Positions 1 to 5,497 of a DNA stretch of 5,497 bases are shown here, piece by piece. The stretch's first letter is position 1, and the number at the start of each line of letters is the position of its first letter. The translations under genes were made by a program, and so were the position numbers. The DNA is from Candidatus Aquidulcis sp. (GTDB taxonomy: Bacteria; Chloroflexota; Anaerolineae; Anaerolineales; E44-bin32). Under the pieces are notes generated by a model, which had not been told where the DNA came from, searched no databases, and saw only the letters and a program-made list of their open reading frames with translations. The stretch spans positions 1 to 5,497 of the forward strand of contig DYJB01000179.1 of NCBI GenBank assembly GCA_020723365.1, read 5' to 3'.

Positions 1-1768
1 CCGTGACCGGGTCCCAGCCCCGCGCCGCGTAGTACGCCGCCTTCATTTCCTCGAACGGGGGCACATAGCCCGCCGAGCCCCCATCCGGCAAGGGCTGGAG
101 CGCGATACCTGGCAGGCGGTCATTCTCGGCCGTCAGGCCGAGCCGGTGGTTGAAGATGCGCTTCATGGTCCAGCCGCGCCGCCCCACCTGCATGAGATCC
201 TCGAGCGTGTAGTCGAAGCCGGTGGCGCGGTTGGCAAGCTCCAGGGTGGAGCGAGGAGGGACGTTGGCAAACAAGCACATGACCAGCGAGTTGTAGACCG
301 TCGTCCAGTCCTGGTGGCGGGCGACACTGAGCGCCTTCTCCGCGCCGGCCTGCCGAGGCAAGGCCTCCACCTGGACGTCCTCCATCGACTGGCCAACCGT
401 GTCCACCCAGAAGTACTCGCCCTGGTTGTGGCTGGCGCCTCGCGGCGAAGTGGCATAGACCAGCGCCATGCCCGAGGCACCGCGTGGGTCGTGATAGGCC
501 ATTTCGAGGTTGTTGACTTGCGCCGCGAGTTCCGGGACCCCAAGCGATTCAGCCACGGCACGAACGCCCCGGGCCATCAAGGCCCCAAGCCCGTCCTGGA
601 ACGCGATGCGGCGGATGAGCTCGCCCGCGGCTTCGGCATTCCCCCATTCAAGGCGCAGCCCATCGAGGTCGCGCTCGTGCAGCAGGCCGCGTTCGTAGGC
701 GAGAAAGGCGAAGCCGATGACGTTCGAGGTCGAGATCGTATCCATGCCAAATCGGTCGCAGGCCTCGCCCAGACGCGTGACCGCCGAGACGTCGTCGACC
801 CCGATCAGCGGGCCGAAGCCCACGGTGGTCTCGTACTCGGGCCCCTTTCGCCGCACGCCATCCGCCAGTCGGACTTCCCTCCCGCAGGCGATGACGCACC
901 CATGGCACGCCTTCACGCCCGACAGGATGGTTGCCGCCACGGTCCCGCCCGAGACCTGTCCTACGCTCTCCTTGGGCGCCCGCGTGAAGTAGTAGCCCGG
1001 CAGCGTCCCCAGGTAGTTCCAGAACTCGACGCCTGAGGCGGTGCCGGCGGCCCGCAGGGTGCGGGTCACGTTGTCGCCCTTCAGCTCGATGTTGACTGTA
1101 CGCCGCAGCTCCGCGAATCCGCGGGGATCGCTCAACGGCAGCGCCTGAGTCCCGCGCAGCGCAATGGCCTTGAGGCGCTTGGCGCCCATCAGGGCGCCGA
1201 GGCCGGTGCGGCCAGCGGCGCGGCCGTGATCGCAGAGGATCGAGGCGAAGACCACACCCCGCTCGCCAGCCGTCCCAATGCAGGCGACCCGGGCGGAGTG
1301 TTCCCCCACCGCTTCCCGAATGCGTTCTTGCGTCTCGTACGTATCCGCCCTGCCCCACAGCGAGCCGGCCGCGCGGACCTCGGGTTCGCCGTCCTTCAGC
1401 CACAGGTAGACCGGCTCCGACGCCTGTCCGGTGATCCACAGCCCGTCCAGGCCGGCGGCCCGCAGCTCCGGTCCCAGGAAGCCGCCGATGTTCGATTCCG
1501 CCCACAGCCCCGTCGCCGGCGATCGTCCGCAGAAGGCCGCCCGGCCGACCGCCGGCCCGGCCGTGCCCGTCAGAGGTCCCGTGAGCAACAGCAGGGGCGC
1601 CTCGGGCGAGCGCGGATCCACCTCCCGGTGCATCTCGGGATAGAGCAGCCGAGCGCCGAGACTCGCCCCGCCCAGATAGGCACGCTGATCCTGGGCGGAG
1701 ACCTCGAACCGCTCCGCCCGCCCGGTCGTCAAGTTGACCCTCAGCATTCGCGCAGGTTGAAACGGCAC
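1..1768 (-). CDS. aor: Aldehyde:ferredoxin oxidoreductase family protein (tungsten/molybdopterin enzyme), C-terminus cut by window edge
   Basis: The family oxidises aldehydes to carboxylic acids in the cytoplasm with a tungsto-bispterin cofactor and one [4Fe-4S] cluster, passing electrons to ferredoxin. The 589 visible codons show the N-terminal beta-strand motif (LRVNLTTG, residues 9-16), the cofactor-domain blocks GRAAFCGRSPATG (75-87) and IGGFLGPEL (94-102), and GERG/GRTGLGALMGAKRLKAIA (168-203). Cluster ligands CxxCxxxC fall at Cys288, Cys291 and Cys295, with a fourth Cys at 498; Pyrococcus furiosus AOR uses Cys288/291/295/494. A pterin-type DxxGMD motif lies at 338-343. Glu313 and His447 match the furiosus active-site Glu313/His448. 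The second pterin motif is altered (NSLVMC instead of DxxGLC). The reading frame is open to the edge and ends at RGWDPVT, so only some 20-40 residues of a roughly 610-residue protein should be missing. The GTG start at 1768 is chosen for its Shine-Dalgarno site. It is the last of three minus-strand genes. The substrate is unknown. Confidence 0.95.
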   Translation of the reverse strand, partial: MPFQPARMLRVNLTTGRAERFEVSAQDQRAYLGGASLGARLLYPEMHREVDPRSPEAPLLLLTGPLTGTAGPAVGRAAFCGRSPATGLWAESNIGGFLGPELRAAGLDGLWITGQASEPVYLWLKDGEPEVRAAGSLWGRADTYETQERIREAVGEHSARVACIGTAGERGVVFASILCDHGRAAGRTGLGALMGAKRLKAIALRGTQALPLSDPRGFAELRRTVNIELKGDNVTRTLRAAGTASGVEFWNYLGTLPGYYFTRAPKESVGQVSGGTVAATILSGVKACHGCVIACGREVRLADGVRRKGPEYETTVGFGPLIGVDDVSAVTRLGEACDRFGMDTISTSNVIGFAFLAYERGLLHERDLDGLRLEWGNAEAAGELIRRIAFQDGLGALMARGVRAVAESLGVPELAAQVNNLEMAYHDPRGASGMALVYATSPRGASHNQGEYFWVDTVGQSMEDVQVEALPRQAGAEKALSVARHQDWTTVYNSLVMCLFANVPPRSTLELANRATGFDYTLEDLMQVGRRGWTMKRIFNHRLGLTAENDRLPGIALQPLPDGGSAGYVPPFEEMKAAYYAARGWDPVT

Positions 1769-1777
1769 AGACGTTGA

Positions 1778-1782
1778 CTCCT
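1778..1782 (-). promoter_or_regulatory. Shine-Dalgarno site that sets the GTG start of the AOR gene
   Basis: On the minus strand AGGAG lies 9 bases upstream of a GTG at 1768-1766. The internal ATG at 1747-1745 has no purine-rich element before it, so GTG is the better start. It adds seven residues (MPFQPAR) before MLRVNLTTG. The in-frame TAG at 1783-1781 overlaps this site, so no longer N-terminus is possible. Confidence 0.7.
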
Positions 1783-1884
1783 ACGGTCACCCTCTGACAG
1801 CCGGGCTTCGGTGCGGCCCAACCAGCGGCGTACTCCCGCAGGTCCGGGGCCGACGCGACCCGTGGGGGCACGCGATGCGATCCG

Positions 1885-3531
1885 CTACGCTGCCGCTGCA
1901 GCCGGCGAGGCTTCCTTCGGCGGGACCCGGCTCATCGCATACTCGGCCAGGGCCGCGATCGTCAGGCTGGGGTTGACCCCCAGGTTCCCGGGCATGATCG
2001 ATCCGTCGACAACAAACAAACCCGGATGCCCGAACGCTTCACAACGATCGTCGACGACCCCGTCTTCAGGGCCGGTTCCGATCGGGCAGCCGCCCAGGAT
2101 ATGGGCCGTGGCGGGAACGCCGAGCACGCCCTCCGCCAGGTTGCCGATGGGGTGGCCTCCGATCTTCTCGGCATAGCGGCGGACCACCTCGTGCCCCGTC
2201 CAGATCTCCGACTGGACGGGCTTGTCAGCCTTCGAGTCGGCCACAGTCCTCCGCCGGAAGAGCGTCAACGGGCTGCGGCCCAGCCGCAGCCGCATGTGTG
2301 AGTCTTCTGTCTGCATGACCAACAGGATCGTCGCTCTCCTCGCCAGCCCCGGCCTCAGCTTGACCTCGTAGAAAGTGCGCGCTTCGCGCAACGGCCACGT
2401 CAACAACATCCACAGGCGGCCAGCCAGCGAGCGCTGACCGTCGTACAGCGGTCCCGACAGGGCCCTCATGACGAAAGACGATCCCTTCGGAAAGCGGACC
2501 GGCTCCACGCGCGTCACGCCATCGGCCTGGAAGATGGAGGTGATCGATAGCCCCTGGGAGTAGTCGATGGCATCATCCGGTGCTCCCCCGGCGAGGAGGG
2601 CCTCATTGTTGGTGCGCACGCGGTGCCCCAACCGCGGTGAGAGGTTCCCCAGCTCGCCGCGCTCGCGGCATCGCAGGAGCAGTCCAACTGTCCCCAGGAC
2701 CCCTGCAGCCAGGACGACATTGGCGCCGCGCACGACATGCCGCTTGCCCCGCAGCAGCCCAGGCCGGCGGTAGGCCACCTCGTACCGGGCGCCCCCGCCC
2801 CCTCCGCCCTGAAGGGGGCGGATGGACTCCACCTCGCTTTGGCCCTGGACGCGGGCGCCCAGCTTCCGCGCCAGGTAGAGGTAGTTCTTGACGAGCGTGT
2901 TCTTGGCGTTCTCGCGGCAGCCAACCATGCAGGCGCCGCAATGGGTGCAGCCCTTGCGCGGCGGCCCCTGGCCATCGAAGTACGGATCGGGAACCTCCAC
3001 CCCTTCGTCCCCGAAGTAGATGCCCACCTGGGTCGGCTTGAAGCTGGATTCGAAGCCGCGTTCGGCGGCGATCTCCGCCAGGTGCCGGTCGGCGGGCCAC
3101 AGCTTCGGATTGGCGGTCACGCCCAACATGCGCCGGGCCGTGACGTAATGCTCGGGAAGGACGGTCCCCCAGTGGATCGGCCGCTTCCACTCCGGCTGGT
3201 CGAAGACCTGCTCCCAGGGCTGATCGAGAACCCCGCAGTACACCAGACTCCCGCCGCCAACGCCGCTGCCGTGCAGGACAAGGACGCCCTTCAGCACGCT
3301 GATCTGCAGGATGCCGCGCATCGCAAGGGCGGGCAACCAGAGAAAGCGGCGCAGGTCCCAATCGCGCTTCGCGAACTCATCATCCTCAAACGCCTCGCCG
3401 CGCTCCAGCACCAGGACCGAATAGCCCTTCTCGGCCAGGCGCAGCGCGGCGACGCTCCCCCCGAATCCCGACCCTATCACGACGTAGTCGTAGGGTCGGC
3501 CCGCCGACTCCCCACCGCTTGCAGTCGACAT
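1885..3531 (-). CDS. GMC-family FAD-dependent oxidoreductase, cholesterol oxidase (ChoD)-like, with a four-cysteine motif
   Basis: This 548-residue flavoprotein probably oxidises a secondary or primary alcohol, possibly a sterol or other lipid alcohol, to a carbonyl. The N-terminus has an FAD Rossmann motif (GSGFGG, 20-25) followed by the ribose-binding acidic residue in LERG (Glu43). The GMC block HGSGVGGGSLVYCG is at 87-100. The C-terminal GMC domain has AHILGGCPIG around 476-485 (His477) and DGSIMPGNLGVNPSLTIAALAE at 509-530 (Asn520). His477 and Asn520 are the expected catalytic pair by family analogy. Between the FAD and substrate regions sits CxxCxxCxxxC (Cys195, 198, 201, 205), inside a conserved-looking GCTHCGACMVGC stretch, which could hold an iron-sulfur cluster. 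No signal peptide is seen, so it is presumably cytoplasmic. A six-glycine run (242-247) and an alanine-rich C-terminal tail are likely flexible. AAGGAG at 3544-3539 lies 7 bases before the ATG. It follows the SCP2 gene by 57 bases. The exact substrate cannot be read from sequence. Confidence 0.93.
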   Translation of the reverse strand: MSTASGGESAGRPYDYVVIGSGFGGSVAALRLAEKGYSVLVLERGEAFEDDEFAKRDWDLRRFLWLPALAMRGILQISVLKGVLVLHGSGVGGGSLVYCGVLDQPWEQVFDQPEWKRPIHWGTVLPEHYVTARRMLGVTANPKLWPADRHLAEIAAERGFESSFKPTQVGIYFGDEGVEVPDPYFDGQGPPRKGCTHCGACMVGCRENAKNTLVKNYLYLARKLGARVQGQSEVESIRPLQGGGGGGARYEVAYRRPGLLRGKRHVVRGANVVLAAGVLGTVGLLLRCRERGELGNLSPRLGHRVRTNNEALLAGGAPDDAIDYSQGLSITSIFQADGVTRVEPVRFPKGSSFVMRALSGPLYDGQRSLAGRLWMLLTWPLREARTFYEVKLRPGLARRATILLVMQTEDSHMRLRLGRSPLTLFRRRTVADSKADKPVQSEIWTGHEVVRRYAEKIGGHPIGNLAEGVLGVPATAHILGGCPIGTGPEDGVVDDRCEAFGHPGLFVVDGSIMPGNLGVNPSLTIAALAEYAMSRVPPKEASPAAAAA

Positions 3532-3588
3532 TGGCCTGCTCCTTGTCCGGATCCTGACGTCCCGGCCCTGTGGCGCCGTCGGGCATGG

Positions 3589-4008
3589 TCAGGCGGCGAT
3601 CTTCACCTGGCGGCAGCAGCGCACGAAGTCCAGCACCGTGGGAACATTCATCATCATGTAGGCCATGTTGCCTTCGACCTTCAGCTTGCGGGTCACCATC
3701 GCCTGCATCGGGTCCAGCTGCCCCTCCATGACTCGCAGAAGCGTGCTGCGCGGTGCCCGCAACGTGAAGGCCGGCTTGGGCATCCCCGGGTCGCCTTCCG
3801 TGTGCGCGCTCACCCGGCGGCACGTCCCGTGCCAGAGATCGAGGTACATGCCTTGAGCCCGTTCCCCCGCCGGGCCGCCCGGCTCGGGCTCGATCAGGAC
3901 CAGCATATCCCCTTCCCAGTTCTTGGCGATCTTCGCGTAGTTCACGTCGCTATTGAGCACGTCAGACAGAGCCTTGAGCCACGCCTCGCTCGGAAAGGTA
4001 TAGGCCAT
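3589..4008 (-). CDS. SCP2 sterol-binding domain protein
   Basis: This is a 139-residue single-domain protein that resembles bacterial stand-alone SCP2 (sterol carrier protein 2) proteins. These form a hydrophobic pocket for fatty acyl chains, sterols or other lipids and have no catalytic residues of their own. The diagnostic part is the C-terminal half: FTLRAPRSTLLRVMEGQLDP (81-100), then MQAMVTRKLKVEGN (101-114), the usual SCP2 'few-residue helix plus K-L-K-V-x-G' pattern, then a methionine-rich helix MAYMMMN (115-121). There is no signal peptide or membrane segment, so it should be cytosolic. The start at MAYTFPSEAW is preferred over an ATG at 4134 because it has a GGGAGG site and because the longer form would run through the promoter region. 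It is the first gene of the minus-strand group. Its position next to a ChoD-like GMC enzyme suggests it presents a hydrophobic substrate, which is inference. Confidence 0.88.
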   Translation of the reverse strand: MAYTFPSEAWLKALSDVLNSDVNYAKIAKNWEGDMLVLIEPEPGGPAGERAQGMYLDLWHGTCRRVSAHTEGDPGMPKPAFTLRAPRSTLLRVMEGQLDPMQAMVTRKLKVEGNMAYMMMNVPTVLDFVRCCRQVKIAA

Positions 4009-4013
4009 GCCGT

Positions 4014-4019
4014 CCTCCC
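4014..4019 (-). promoter_or_regulatory. Shine-Dalgarno site that sets the SCP2 start
   Basis: Minus-strand GGGAGG lies 5 bases upstream of the ATG at 4008-4006. This supports the 139-residue product rather than a 181-residue one starting at 4134, whose extra N-terminus would be encoded by the divergent promoter region. Confidence 0.7.
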
Positions 4020-4039
4020 GGACATCCAACGAGGGCTCG

Positions 4040-4068
4040 ATTATCCGGCCTGCGGGGTGGGCTGTCAA
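4040..4068 (-). promoter_or_regulatory. Sigma70-type promoter for the SCP2-GMC-AOR group
   Basis: On the minus strand TTGACA (4068-4063) is a perfect -35 box. After a 17-base spacer comes GATAAT (4045-4040), five of six bases of the -10 consensus. Transcription would start near 4033, giving a leader of about 25 bases that contains the SCP2 ribosome site. The -35 box is one arm of the inverted repeat at 4060-4087. Confidence 0.65.
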
Positions 4069-4087
4069 ACGCCTCCGATTGACAGCC
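4060..4087. promoter_or_regulatory. Candidate operator: perfect 9-bp inverted repeat between divergent promoters
   Basis: GGCTGTCAA (4060-4068), a 10-base gap, then TTGACAGCC (4079-4087) form a perfect inverted repeat with arm centres 19 bases apart, about two helical turns, as expected for a dimeric repressor or activator. Each arm contains the -35 TTGACA of one of the two divergent promoters. The symmetry extends three bases (GCC) beyond both -35 boxes, more than two back-to-back -35 boxes require. No regulator gene is visible in the window. Confidence 0.45.
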
Positions 4088-4108
4088 GCAATCGAGGTCG
4101 GGTAGACT
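4079..4108 (+). promoter_or_regulatory. Sigma70-type promoter for the dGTPase-greA group
   Basis: TTGACA (4079-4084) is a perfect -35 box. After an 18-base spacer comes TAGACT (4103-4108), which matches four of six bases of the -10 consensus, including the key first T, second A and last T. A start near 4115 would give a leader of only about 18 bases before the ATG at 4133. It looks weaker than the opposing promoter and shares its -35 region with the inverted repeat. Confidence 0.55.
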
Positions 4109-4132
4109 TCCCGAACGCCGCGAGGCACGATC

Positions 4133-5284
4133 ATGCTGCAGACCCGTGAACGCCTGGAAGCCCTGGAAGCCGCTGCCCTGGCACCCTACGCCGTGCTCAG
4201 CCGGGATTCGCGCGGCCGGCAGCACCCCGAACCGGAGGCTGCCTTCCGCACCGCCTTCCAGCGCGATCGCGATCGCATCCTGCACACGACCGCCTTCCGA
4301 CGGCTCGAGTACAAAACCCAGGTGTTCGTCACGTCCGAAGGCGACTACTACCGCACGCGCCTGACGCACACCCTCGAGGTGTCGCAGATTGGGCGCAGCC
4401 TCGCCCGCGCCCTGGGCGCCAACGAAGACCTGGTCGAGGCGATCTGCCTGGCGCACGATTTGGGCCACCCTCCCTTCGGCCACGCCGGAGAAGCGGCGTT
4501 GGCGCGGCTGCTCGCCTCCCACGGCGGATTCGACCACAACAAACACTCGCTCCGTATCGTCACGCAGCTTGAGCAGCGCTACGCCGGGTTCCCAGGGCTC
4601 AATCTGACCTGGGAGCTGCGTGAGGGAATGGTCAAGCACGAGACCGAGTACGACGTCGCCGACGCCGCCGACTACGACCCGGAGAAACGCGGCCATCTGG
4701 AGGCGCAGATCGCCAATGTCGCCGACGAGCTGGCCTACACGGCTCACGACCTGGACGACGGGCTTCGCTCCGGCCTGGTGCGCCCGGAGCAGCTCGACGG
4801 CCTGGAGCTGTGGTCCCGCCTGACGGATCTGACCGGCTGGACGGGCGGAGGCCTCGACGACCTCACCCGCCACCACATGATCCGCGAGCTGATCGGGCTC
4901 GAGGTCACCGACCTGATCCAGATCACGGACGCCGAGATCACCGCCTCCGGCGTCCGGTCGGTGGAGGCGCTGCAGCTTCTCCCGCACAACGTCGTCCACC
5001 CAACCCCCGGCCTGGCGCAGGCGAACCGGGCCCTGAAGAGTTTCCTGTACCACAACTTGTACCAGCACTACCAGGTCGTGCGCATGCAGGTCAGAGCCGA
5101 GCGGATCGTTGAGAACCTGTTCCAGGCCTACACCCGCAAGCCGGAGATCCTGCCGGGCGAGGTGCAGGCACGCGCCCGGCAGCAGTCGCTCGAGCGCACG
5201 GCCTGCGACTACATCGCCGGCATGACGGATCGCTTTGCCATGCAAGAGCACGGCAAGCTCTTCGATCCCCAGATCCTTCCCTGA
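4133..5284 (+). CDS. dgt: Deoxyguanosinetriphosphate triphosphohydrolase-like protein (HD superfamily)
   Basis: Family members hydrolyse dNTPs, classically dGTP, to the deoxynucleoside and inorganic triphosphate, and so help balance cytoplasmic dNTP pools. At 383 residues this fits the shorter dGTPase-like type. The N-terminal block AFRTAFQRDRDRILHTTAFR (37-56) is followed by FRRLEYKTQVF and DYYRTRLTHTLEV (71-83). The HD metal site is complete: His79, His108-Asp109 in AHDLGHPPFGHAGE (107-120), and Asp198 in ADELAYTAHDLDDG (197-210). HNKHSLRIV (135-143) and GLNLTWELREGMVKHE (155-170) are further family blocks. The C-terminal helices KSFLYHNLYQHY (302-313) and DYIAGMTDRFA (359-369) are also typical. 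GAGG at 4122-4125, 7 bases before the ATG, supports the start. It diverges from the SCP2 gene and is followed by greA after 11 bases. Substrate preference among dNTPs, and any tetramer or nucleotide activation, cannot be told from sequence. Confidence 0.95.
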   Translation: MLQTRERLEALEAAALAPYAVLSRDSRGRQHPEPEAAFRTAFQRDRDRILHTTAFRRLEYKTQVFVTSEGDYYRTRLTHTLEVSQIGRSLARALGANEDLVEAICLAHDLGHPPFGHAGEAALARLLASHGGFDHNKHSLRIVTQLEQRYAGFPGLNLTWELREGMVKHETEYDVADAADYDPEKRGHLEAQIANVADELAYTAHDLDDGLRSGLVRPEQLDGLELWSRLTDLTGWTGGGLDDLTRHHMIRELIGLEVTDLIQITDAEITASGVRSVEALQLLPHNVVHPTPGLAQANRALKSFLYHNLYQHYQVVRMQVRAERIVENLFQAYTRKPEILPGEVQARARQQSLERTACDYIAGMTDRFAMQEHGKLFDPQILP

Positions 5285-5295
5285 CCGAGCCGCTC

Positions 5296-5497
5296 ATGGG
5301 CAAGCGTGACTACCTGCTGACCACCGAAGGCGCCTCCAAGCTGCGTGAGGAGCTGGCGGCGCTGCGCGGCCCGCGCCGGGACGAGATCGCCGCGCGCCTG
5401 CGCAACGCTGTCCAGATGGGCGACCTGAGCGAGAAGGCCTACTACATCGTCGCCAAGGCAGACCAGGCCTTCCTCGAAGGACGCATCCTGGAGCTCG
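5296..5497 (+). CDS. greA: Transcription elongation factor GreA, N-terminal part (cut by window edge)
   Basis: GreA enters the RNA polymerase secondary channel and stimulates cleavage of backtracked transcripts. The 67 visible codons cover most of the N-terminal coiled-coil domain: the opening DYLLTTEGASKLREEL (5-20), the helix RRDEIAARLRNAVQMGDLSE (27-46), and the second helix with AKADQAFLEGRILEL (53-67). The tip acidic residues needed for cleavage are present as Asp43 and Glu46 in GDLSE, corresponding to Asp41 and Glu44 of E. coli GreA. The residue after Glu46 is Lys, where most GreA proteins have Asn (GDLSEN). The C-terminal FKBP-like domain lies beyond the window. There is only a poor ribosome site (GAG at 5287-5289), so translation may be coupled to dgt, whose stop is 11 bases upstream. 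No promoter was identified in that gap. Confidence 0.92.
   Translation, partial: MGKRDYLLTTEGASKLREELAALRGPRRDEIAARLRNAVQMGDLSEKAYYIVAKADQAFLEGRILEL

Noticed and set aside
146..1036. A 296-codon plus-strand open frame opposite the AOR gene
   Set aside because: It is antisense to the conserved AOR C-terminal domain, has no ribosome site or domain, and is typical of spurious frames in GC-rich DNA.
1774..1790. TGAC-N7-GTCA inverted repeat over the AOR ribosome site
   Set aside because: The arms are only four bases long, which is expected by chance. Not claimed as a riboswitch or operator.
648..1871. A 407-codon minus-strand open frame overlapping the AOR gene
   Set aside because: It is out of frame with the AOR motifs, and its product is a Gly/Arg-rich sequence with no domain. 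The neighbouring frame encodes a full set of AOR cofactor residues.
1769..1884. A possible terminator or separate promoter between the GMC and AOR genes
   Set aside because: No stem with a following T-run and no convincing -35/-10 pair was found on the minus strand. The gap appears to be a simple spacer, apart from the operator-like 9-mer reported above.
3532..3588. A regulatory element between SCP2 and GMC
   Set aside because: Only the AAGGAG ribosome site of the GMC gene is evident in these 57 bases.
4009..4134. A longer SCP2 protein starting at the ATG at 4134
   Set aside because: The added 42 residues would be encoded by the divergent promoter region and show no similarity to SCP2 proteins, and GGGAGG precedes the ATG at 4008.
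2737..4149. A 470-codon plus-strand open frame opposite GMC and SCP2
   Set aside because: It is antisense to two well-supported genes, crosses the intergenic region and both promoters, and shows no domain.
3962..5251. A 429-codon open frame on the minus strand opposite the dGTPase gene
   Set aside because: It is a GC-driven shadow of dgt. The plus-strand frame carries every HD-family motif, while the minus product is low-complexity (rich in Val, Gly, Leu, Gln) with no recognisable domain, and it would run through the divergent promoters into the SCP2 gene.

Overview
This is a GC-rich bacterial window (roughly two thirds G+C by eye), densely coded, with five protein genes in two divergent groups. 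No tRNA, rRNA, CRISPR array, insertion sequence or integration signal was seen. The mix suggests a metabolically versatile, possibly anaerobic or facultative bacterium: a tungsten/molybdenum-type aldehyde:ferredoxin oxidoreductase (AOR), a cholesterol-oxidase-like GMC flavoprotein, an SCP2 sterol-carrier protein, a dGTPase-like HD protein and GreA. The GreA N-terminus (starting MGKRDYLLTTEG) looks to me most like those of Chloroflexota. That placement is a tentative inference from memory; an actinobacterial or other high-GC origin is not excluded.

Left part, minus strand (4008 down to 1): SCP2-domain protein (3589-4008), GMC oxidoreductase with a four-cysteine motif (1885-3531) and AOR (1768 down to the window edge, lacking only its extreme C-terminus). 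They are read in the order SCP2, GMC, AOR, with gaps of 57 and 116 bases and no convincing terminator between them. They may form one operon that binds a hydrophobic substrate, oxidises an alcohol to a carbonyl, and oxidises an aldehyde to an acid. That pathway is an inference from gene content.

Middle (4009-4132): a 124-base divergent intergenic region. It carries a near-consensus promoter on each strand. The two -35 boxes are the arms of a perfect 9-bp inverted repeat, GGCTGTCAA-N10-TTGACAGCC, which makes it a candidate shared operator.

Right part, plus strand: a complete dGTPase-like HD phosphohydrolase (4133-5284), followed after 11 bases by the first 67 codons of greA (5296 to the edge). 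These are housekeeping-type genes (nucleotide metabolism and transcript elongation) and are probably co-transcribed.

The points most worth following up are the SCP2-GMC-AOR cluster, the possible Fe-S site in the GMC enzyme, and the palindrome spanning both divergent promoters.
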